From NCBI GenBank assembly GCA_017416885.1, contig JAFQAM010000099.1:1-7385 (forward strand): a stretch of 7,385 nt of DNA, in the 5' to 3' direction. Made by a program: the position numbers and the translations under genes. Positions 1 to 5,301 of this stretch are shown here, piece by piece; the first letter of the stretch is position 1; each line of letters starts with the position of its first letter. Source of the DNA: Clostridia bacterium (GTDB lineage: Bacteria > Bacillota > Clostridia > Oscillospirales > CAG-272). Under the pieces are notes generated by a model. It saw only the letters and a list, made by a program, of their open reading frames with translations. It ran no database searches and was not told the DNA's origin.

Positions 1-205
1 GTCAGAATCAACTCTATACACCATTCTTAAAAGGTTAGAGGTAGCAACGCTTTTAACCGTTTATTCCTTAGAGCATAACGGTAGGCTGCGAAAATACTAC
101 CATATAACCGAAAAGGGCAAAAAACGAATACAGGATTTTAAGGAAGAATGGCAAGAGGTAATGACAATTTATAAATTTGTAACCAAGGAGGACGAAAATG
201 AATAA
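1..205 (+). CDS. PadR-family transcriptional regulator, C-terminal part (5' end outside window)
   Basis: The first complete codon is at 2-4 and the frame stays open to a TAA at 203-205, giving 67 residues of a protein cut by the window edge. The peptide begins SESTLYTILKRLE and continues with NGRLRKYYHITEKGK. This is the recognition helix and beta-wing of the PadR winged-helix fold, where families usually read S.STLYPiLkRLE, then G..RKYY.iT..G. A short charged C-terminal helix (about 20 residues, DFKEEWQEV) follows, which in short PadR proteins is the dimerisation helix. PadR proteins are usually about 105-110 residues, so roughly 40 N-terminal residues are missing. Its stop overlaps the next gene's start by 8 bases, so the two are one operon. 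By family precedent it is a local, autoregulating repressor; the promoter and operator lie upstream of the window. The family call is firm, but ligand and targets are unknown. Confidence 0.9.
   Translation, partial: SESTLYTILKRLEVATLLTVYSLEHNGRLRKYYHITEKGKKRIQDFKEEWQEVMTIYKFVTKEDENE
185..191 (+). promoter_or_regulatory. Ribosome binding site of the HAAS/DUF1700 gene
   Basis: AAGGAGG lies six bases before the ATG at 198, inside the last codons of the padR gene. It is a near-perfect anti-Shine-Dalgarno match and fixes the start at 198. With the 8-base gene overlap, it allows reinitiation or coupled translation. Confidence 0.85.
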
Positions 206-827
206 GCAGGAATTTATATCAAGGTTAAAATCAATGCTTAGCGACTTCCCTGAAAAGGAAATAAAGGAACGAATTGACTTTTATTCTGAAATGATAGACG
301 ACAGAATAGAAGACGGTCAAACCGAAGAAGAAGCAATAAAGGATATCGGCACAGTAGAGGAAATCGCCAAGCAAATCATAGACGAAATACCCTTATTTAA
401 AATAATCAAACATAAACTAAAAAACAAATCAAAAGACAAAACAAAAAGCACCAACCCCAAAAAACGCTCTTGGTGGGAAATAACCTTAATTGCCGTTGGC
501 TCACCGATATGGCTTTCACTTTTAATCTCATTCTTTGCTATAATATTTAGCTTATATGTATCAATTTGGGCAATTATTATATCACTTTTCGCAGTAGATT
601 TATCACTACTTTTAAGCGGTCTTGGTATAATTATGGGCGTAATTTACATTTTCACAGAAAGCGCATCGATTGGACTTCTTATAATTTCCTGCGCTATTTT
701 ATGCGTAGGATTGTCAATCCTATTTTTCTATGTATGCAAATATACCGCAAAATTAGGCATATTTATCACTAAAAAAATAGCAAGACTAATAAAAAGTATT
801 TTTATCAGTAAGGAGCAAATACAATGA
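198..827 (+). CDS. HAAS domain membrane protein (DUF1700/HAAS family)
   Basis: This is a 209-residue membrane protein. Residues 1-62 match the HAAS/DUF1700 N-terminal pattern: MNKQEFISRL, an acidic stretch with FYSEMIDDRIEDG, then TEEEAIKDIGTVEEIAKQI. That is the typical short helical bundle with the 'eG.sEeeai..lG.p.eiA' signature. A lysine-rich linker follows (71-90, ten basic residues of twenty). Hydrophobic segments follow at about 96-120, 122-151 and 156-180, probably three transmembrane helices, and then a basic tail (192-199). The basic linker suggests the HAAS domain is cytoplasmic. The start is set by a strong ribosome binding site at 185-191. The gene overlaps padR by 8 bases and the DUF4097 gene by 4. 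Genes of this family commonly sit between a PadR regulator and a DUF4097 protein; a membrane partner or sensor role is inference, and no enzyme motif is visible. Confidence 0.88.
   Translation: MNKQEFISRLKSMLSDFPEKEIKERIDFYSEMIDDRIEDGQTEEEAIKDIGTVEEIAKQIIDEIPLFKIIKHKLKNKSKDKTKSTNPKKRSWWEITLIAVGSPIWLSLLISFFAIIFSLYVSIWAIIISLFAVDLSLLLSGLGIIMGVIYIFTESASIGLLIISCAILCVGLSILFFYVCKYTAKLGIFITKKIARLIKSIFISKEQIQ
810..815 (+). promoter_or_regulatory. Ribosome binding site of the DUF4097 gene
   Basis: AAGGAG lies eight bases before the ATG at 824, within the last codons of the HAAS gene. It supports the 824 start and the ATGA stop/start overlap at 824-827. Confidence 0.8.
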
Positions 828-1762
828 AAAAAGTAAAAATAGCAATAATTCTTATAATTCTTGCCTTCGTAATATTTGCTTTAGTGATGGCTTTTAATCA
901 ATGGAGCTTTAAAGCTATGTTTGAAAAGGATTATATTACTAATACATACGAAATCACAGAAAACTTTTCCAATATTAAAATAATGGTAGAAACAACCGAT
1001 GTGGAAATACTACCTTCACAGGACAGTAAATGCAAAATTGAAATTTACGAAAACGCAAAATATCCCCATAGCGCCGAGGTAATAAGCGGCGGGCTTACAA
1101 TAACTCAACCGAACAAGAAAATTACTAACTCTTTATTCAATTTTGAAAATCCTGAAATTACAATTTACCTTCCAAATTCAGAATATAAAGCTTTTCTTGC
1201 CGTGTTATCAACAGGCGATATTTTAATAGACAGTAGCTTTAAATTTGATTTAATTGATATCGATGTCACAACAGGTGATGTTAAAAATTACGCATCAGTA
1301 AATCAAAGCCTTAAAATCGAAGCAACCACAGGAGATATCACTCTTGAAAATATTTCAGCTGAAAATATCAATCTTTCAGTATCAACAGGAGATATCACAC
1401 TTAAAAATACATTAGTCTCAAATAATATCACACTTAATATAAGCACGGGAAAAGCTGATTTAACAAATGTAAATTGTAAGTATCTATCATCAAAGGGTAC
1501 AACAGGAGACATAAAATTAAATAATGTAATCGCTACCGAAGCTTTCAACATAAAAAGAACAACAGGCGATGTAATATTCGATAGCAGCGATGCAAACGAA
1601 ATCACCGTCGATGTAACAACAGGAGATGTGTTAGGTACTTTGCTAACAGGCAAAAATTTCAGTGTTGACACCACAACAGGCAAAAAGAAAGTACCGGGGA
1701 CCACAGGCGGTCTCTGTAAAATCCATACAACAACAGGAGATATTATCATTACAATCAAATAA
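824..1762 (+). CDS. DUF4097 (toastrack-like) beta-repeat protein, membrane-anchored
   Basis: This is a 312-residue protein. Residues 5-24 form one hydrophobic segment after a Lys-rich start (MKKVK), an uncleaved signal anchor or signal peptide. There is no lipobox cysteine, so an anchored, extracellularly exposed protein is most likely. From about residue 129 to the end the chain is built of repeats with [ST]TG[DK] turns. Their glycines are at 131, 151, 170, 189, 209, 228, 248, 267, 286 and 305, a steady 19-20 residue period with alternating hydrophobic residues between. This is the hallmark of DUF4097, a right-handed beta-solenoid-like fold related to the C-terminal domains of LiaF-type envelope-stress proteins. 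Residues 40-125 are beta-rich and probably form the capping first part of the domain. The gene overlaps the HAAS gene by 4 bases (ATGA) and is the last of the operon. Its biochemical activity is unknown; 'putative adhesin' labels for this family are not supported by anything visible here. Confidence 0.88.
   Translation: MKKVKIAIILIILAFVIFALVMAFNQWSFKAMFEKDYITNTYEITENFSNIKIMVETTDVEILPSQDSKCKIEIYENAKYPHSAEVISGGLTITQPNKKITNSLFNFENPEITIYLPNSEYKAFLAVLSTGDILIDSSFKFDLIDIDVTTGDVKNYASVNQSLKIEATTGDITLENISAENINLSVSTGDITLKNTLVSNNITLNISTGKADLTNVNCKYLSSKGTTGDIKLNNVIATEAFNIKRTTGDVIFDSSDANEITVDVTTGDVLGTLLTGKNFSVDTTTGKKKVPGTTGGLCKIHTTTGDIIITIK
1201..1749 (+). repeat. In-gene tandem repeat encoding ten [ST]TG[DK] turns
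   Basis: Ten degenerate copies of an acaacaggagat-like core recur every 57 or 60 bases, always in frame with the DUF4097 gene. Sequence between cores is not conserved at DNA level, so this is an old protein repeat rather than a recent DNA duplication. Two turns carry K in place of D (codons ending near 1453 and 1684). Confidence 0.85.
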
Positions 1763-1781
1763 AATAAACACATATTCACTT

Positions 1782-1793
1782 GAACATCTGTTC
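1782..1793. promoter_or_regulatory. Possible LexA/SOS-box-like palindrome
   Basis: GAACATCTGTTC fits the GAAC-N4-GTTC core of Gram-positive LexA operators, flanked by T and A, giving a 5-bp inverted repeat. It lies between two convergent 3' ends, not at a promoter, so operator function is doubtful. It could equally be a small 3'-UTR hairpin or chance. Confidence 0.2.
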
Positions 1794-1795
1794 AT

Positions 1796-1838
1796 AAATA
1801 AAAATAACTATTGCAAAACGCAATAGTTATTTTTATTT
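1796..1838. terminator. Bidirectional rho-independent terminator between convergent operons
   Basis: The arms 1796-1814 and 1820-1838 are perfectly complementary over 19 bp, with a five-base AAAAC loop. The loop-proximal stem is CTATTGC/GCAATAG; the outer stem is A/T only. Read on the + strand, the right arm runs into a T-rich tract (1829-1841). Read on the - strand, the left arm gives an equivalent T-rich exit. It can therefore stop the DUF4097 operon transcript (33 bases after its stop codon) and the addBA transcript (one base after the addA stop). Confidence 0.88.
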
Positions 1839-1839
1839 T

Positions 1840-4800
1840 TTAAAGCTTTACTGTTTTCGCAAGAGGTACTGAGTAGATAAGTACCTTAGAAATAGGTCTT
1901 TCAAAAATCATCTCACAGGCTCTTTTATAATATGTCAGCTGCGCGGAATGTCTTTCCTTTAATAATTCCTCATAATTTTGGAGAGTAACTCTATCGGTTT
2001 TATAGTCCACAAGTACAAGCTCACCGTTTTCATTTTCATAAATACAGTCAGTAACACCTTGAACAAGCACTCTTTCGCTCTTTAAATCCTCATTACTTGT
2101 AAATTCATCTGCATCAAGCATTATATTGAAGCGAAACTCTCGTGTAACACTCTTACTATTTAAAATTTCCTTGAATAAATCCGATTTTACAAACATCTCA
2201 AGATGCTCTTTATTCATTATATCGCTGTTGCGCTGTGAAATAAATGAAGCTTTAAGCAGCTCATTAACCTCATAATCAACACCGTTTTCCCAAAGCCTCT
2301 TAAAATCGCAAAATTGCATAAATGTATGAGTTGCAATACCTCTTTCGTTTGCTAATACCTCATTCTTATCATCTAAGAACATAGGAGCTTCCTTAAGCGG
2401 TTTAATGTCAATATCGTCATTCTCATTTCCGTCAAGAATCTCAGGATAAAGCTTCGATATGCTCATTTTAGAGGGAAGCTTCTTTAAATAGTCATATTTA
2501 TATTTAAAATTAAGCCTCTTTTCTAAAATATCCTGGTATTCATCAATTTTTTCTCTTGATAAGGGAGCCTCAATAACCTCATTTTTATCAAGGGAAAGCT
2601 GACTGATATCAACCTCATAAGCAACATAAGAGGAATGAGGATTTCTTGCGCCACCTGAAATAAAGCTATATAAATTTTTAGCAGAATATAGCTCATATGG
2701 CTTTATGTATTTTTCCCCCTCACAAAGAATAGCCTTGTTCTTTAAGGGATGTGCGCTTGAAGATGTTAAAATCAAACGGTTTTTCGCTCTTGTCATAGCA
2801 ACATAAAGCACACGCATTTCCTCCTCGCGCATATCTCTTGCAATTTGAAGGGAAATGCACTTTCTTGCCATTGTCTCATATTTGTTTAAACCGTCATCGC
2901 GGCTTACATATCCTGCAATACCGAGATTTCTTTGGAACAAAATCGGGTCCTTAGTATCAGCCTGATTAAACGGATCTGATAAATTACAAATAAAACAAAC
3001 CTCAAACTCAAGTCCCTTTGAGGAATGTATAGTCATAATCTTGACATTTTCCTTTGCAGTATCACCCGCAAAGCTCTTGTCACCCTTAGAGTCGGAAATC
3101 TTTTCAATATGCTTCAAAAAGCTATATAATCCCTTAAAGGACGAGGCTTCATACTCTCTTGCTAAATTATAAAGCTTAATCAGATCCTCTTTTTCACTAC
3201 CGTTGCACATTGAAAGTATTCCGCAAATACCGAATACATATGCAATCGCCTGCGCAGAGGACATCTTTTTAGTAGCCTTCTTAATTTCAGTAAGCTTATT
3301 AAGAAAATCATCAAGCTTTTTTCTTAGCTCGCTATCCTTATTGTAGCTTAATATGCTTGAATATAGAGAAGCAGACTTTGGCGCTCTCTTTCTTATTTTA
3401 GTAAGCTCAGCAAGAGTAAATCCAAATACCTCAGACCTCATTGCCCCCGCAAGATAAATATCCCTTGAGGGATTGTCAATAGCATTTAAAATACAAATCA
3501 TCAATAGAATATGCGGCTTTTCAAAGAAATCCTCAGCCATTTCATACCGTGAGCTGATGCCGTATTTTTCAAGCGCCTCAGTATAAAGCCTATGATTAGA
3601 TGTGTAATTTCTTAACAAAATCGCAATATGCGAGGGACGGATTTTTTCACCGTTAGGCAAGTATTCCGTATCAATCATTTCCTTAATGCGCTTAGCAACA
3701 AATTCCGCCTCATATTTAGGACCGTTGCCCCTGCCAAGCCCCGAGGAATTAATAAGACAAAGCTCTGTATCAGCATGCTTATAATCGTCAGACAGATTCT
3801 TGGAATATATTAGCGCATCCCCGTTAGCATCATAAGGAATACCTGAGGAATTAGAGAACATATAGTCGGATATCAGATTGGAAAAATCAATAATCTTTTT
3901 GTCGCATCTGTAATTATTTGACATAAATATAGATAATCCCGAGCTAGCCTCATTAAAATTATCCTTATTATCAAAATCAGTTCTGTACTGTGAGAAAATT
4001 TCAGGCTCAGCAGAACGGAATCGGTATATGCTTTGCTTAATATCGCCAACCATAAAACGGTTATTTCTTGCAATAGCCTTGAAAATATTGTCCTGTACAG
4101 AGTTGGTGTCCTGATATTCGTCTATATAAATTTCATTATACTGAGATGCAATATCGATAGCCAACTGTGTTTTTTCACCGCTTTCATCATAAAGAAGCTT
4201 TAACGCAAAGGTTGAAATATCATTAAAGGAATAAACAGAGTACAGCCTCTTTTTCTTATTCAGCGCTAACTCAAATCTCTTTAAAATATCATAAATAGCA
4301 TTGCAAATAACACTGTTTTGCTTAAGTCCGCTCATAATACCCTTTTCAGTAGAGGTAAAAAGCGTATCCTTAAGCTTGATAGCAAAATCCTTGAATCTTG
4401 CGCGCGCATCTCTGTAAAAGCTCATTGGAATACTGTCGTTTACAAGCTTACTTGTGGGCATTTTGATAAAATCAATTGATGTGGCAATTTTAGCAAGCTC
4501 ATCATAAGAACGGCCGTTTTTTAAAGCAGAATCCAAATCGGTTAAATACTTAAGCTCATTAGCAAATAATTCCTCATACGATTTGCCCTTAGCGTCATTC
4601 ATTACATCCTTTAATGCGTCAGTATAAATAGGAATAAAATAGCTAACGCCCTCGCTTACATACCTTTTTAAAACATCGCCGTAAATAGTATCTAAAAAGC
4701 TACTCTTATTTGAATTGTCCTCTAAAAGAGTTTCAAGACCGTTAGCGGTAGTAAGAAGCTTTTTTCTTAATTCTAAAAGTGACTTTCCAAGCTCACTTTC

Positions 4801-5301
4801 CGACCAAATGCTTGAATAACAGTCCGCCACCAACAAAAAGCTCTTATCCTTATTGTCGCTTTCATATAGCTCATCAATAATCTCAGCAATAGTCTCTCTT
4901 TCAAGCACCTCAATTTCGCTTGCTTGTCCTATTCTGAAATTGGCATCAAGCATCAGTTTATCAAAATTAGGTCTTACAAGCCTCATACAGAAGCTGTCAA
5001 TAGTGCAAATATCCGCAGAAGCCACCTGAAGCAGCTGCTTCTGAATATGCGTATCGTTGGGATTTTCCTTTAATACCTTACTTAAAGCAACGCTGATTTT
5101 ATTCTTTAATTCCGCGGTTGCCGCTTTTGTAAAGGTAACAATCAGCATTTTTGAAATATCCTCGCCGCTTTTCAGCTTGCGGATTATTCTTTCAGTAAGA
5201 GTCGCGCTTTTTCCACTGCCTGCCGCCGCAGAAATAATTAAATCACTACCTGTGTGTCCAATCGCCAGCTCTTGCGCTTCAGTCCATGTAATATCAGCCA
5301 T
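1840..5301 (-). CDS. addA: ATP-dependent helicase/nuclease subunit A (AddA)
   Basis: AddA is a 1153-residue UvrD/Rep-type superfamily 1 helicase fused to a C-terminal RecB-like nuclease. With AddB it unwinds and resects double-strand DNA ends and prepares 3' single strands for RecA. Visible motifs are the Q motif (WTEAQ, 6-10), Walker A AAAGSGKS (25-32), Ia VTFTKAATAEL (55-65), Walker B DEYQDTN (394-400), motif III VGDIKQSIYRFR (418-429), IV SNNYR (461-465), V TIHSSKGLEFE (757-767) and VI VLYVAMTRAK (831-840). The nuclease shows H992, E1055, D1085 (GVTDC), D1099 and K1101 (DYKTD), and Q1121, a complete active site. The length is close to the usual 1150-1250. I chose the ATG at 5301 because AAGGAGG lies just upstream and MADITWTEAQ aligns with AddA N-termini. 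The open frame runs to an ATG at 5376, but that would add 25 residues unlike the family and lie deep in addB. The gene overlaps addB by 8 bases. Confidence 0.97.
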   Translation of the reverse strand: MADITWTEAQELAIGHTGSDLIISAAAGSGKSATLTERIIRKLKSGEDISKMLIVTFTKAATAELKNKISVALSKVLKENPNDTHIQKQLLQVASADICTIDSFCMRLVRPNFDKLMLDANFRIGQASEIEVLERETIAEIIDELYESDNKDKSFLLVADCYSSIWSESELGKSLLELRKKLLTTANGLETLLEDNSNKSSFLDTIYGDVLKRYVSEGVSYFIPIYTDALKDVMNDAKGKSYEELFANELKYLTDLDSALKNGRSYDELAKIATSIDFIKMPTSKLVNDSIPMSFYRDARARFKDFAIKLKDTLFTSTEKGIMSGLKQNSVICNAIYDILKRFELALNKKKRLYSVYSFNDISTFALKLLYDESGEKTQLAIDIASQYNEIYIDEYQDTNSVQDNIFKAIARNNRFMVGDIKQSIYRFRSAEPEIFSQYRTDFDNKDNFNEASSGLSIFMSNNYRCDKKIIDFSNLISDYMFSNSSGIPYDANGDALIYSKNLSDDYKHADTELCLINSSGLGRGNGPKYEAEFVAKRIKEMIDTEYLPNGEKIRPSHIAILLRNYTSNHRLYTEALEKYGISSRYEMAEDFFEKPHILLMICILNAIDNPSRDIYLAGAMRSEVFGFTLAELTKIRKRAPKSASLYSSILSYNKDSELRKKLDDFLNKLTEIKKATKKMSSAQAIAYVFGICGILSMCNGSEKEDLIKLYNLAREYEASSFKGLYSFLKHIEKISDSKGDKSFAGDTAKENVKIMTIHSSKGLEFEVCFICNLSDPFNQADTKDPILFQRNLGIAGYVSRDDGLNKYETMARKCISLQIARDMREEEMRVLYVAMTRAKNRLILTSSSAHPLKNKAILCEGEKYIKPYELYSAKNLYSFISGGARNPHSSYVAYEVDISQLSLDKNEVIEAPLSREKIDEYQDILEKRLNFKYKYDYLKKLPSKMSISKLYPEILDGNENDDIDIKPLKEAPMFLDDKNEVLANERGIATHTFMQFCDFKRLWENGVDYEVNELLKASFISQRNSDIMNKEHLEMFVKSDLFKEILNSKSVTREFRFNIMLDADEFTSNEDLKSERVLVQGVTDCIYENENGELVLVDYKTDRVTLQNYEELLKERHSAQLTYYKRACEMIFERPISKVLIYSVPLAKTVKL

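Noticed and set aside
566..772. Alternative-frame 68-codon open frame inside the HAAS gene
   Set aside because: It overlaps the transmembrane coding part of a well-supported gene in another frame, without a ribosome binding site.
1201..1749. CRISPR-like pattern of short repeats every 57-60 bases
   Set aside because: The repeat cores are degenerate, only about 12 bases long, always in frame and explained by the [ST]TG[DK] protein turns. There are no true spacers, leader or cas genes.
1303..1779. Antisense open frame of 158 codons with recurring SPVV
   Set aside because: It is the mirror of the TTGD repeat in the DUF4097 gene; the SPVV period equals the repeat period. It has no family resemblance, and its start lies beyond the real gene's 3' end with no ribosome binding site.
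3628..4073. Short open frames of about 61-66 codons within addA (one on each strand)
   Set aside because: They are shadows of the addA coding frame, with no ribosome binding site or recognisable domain.
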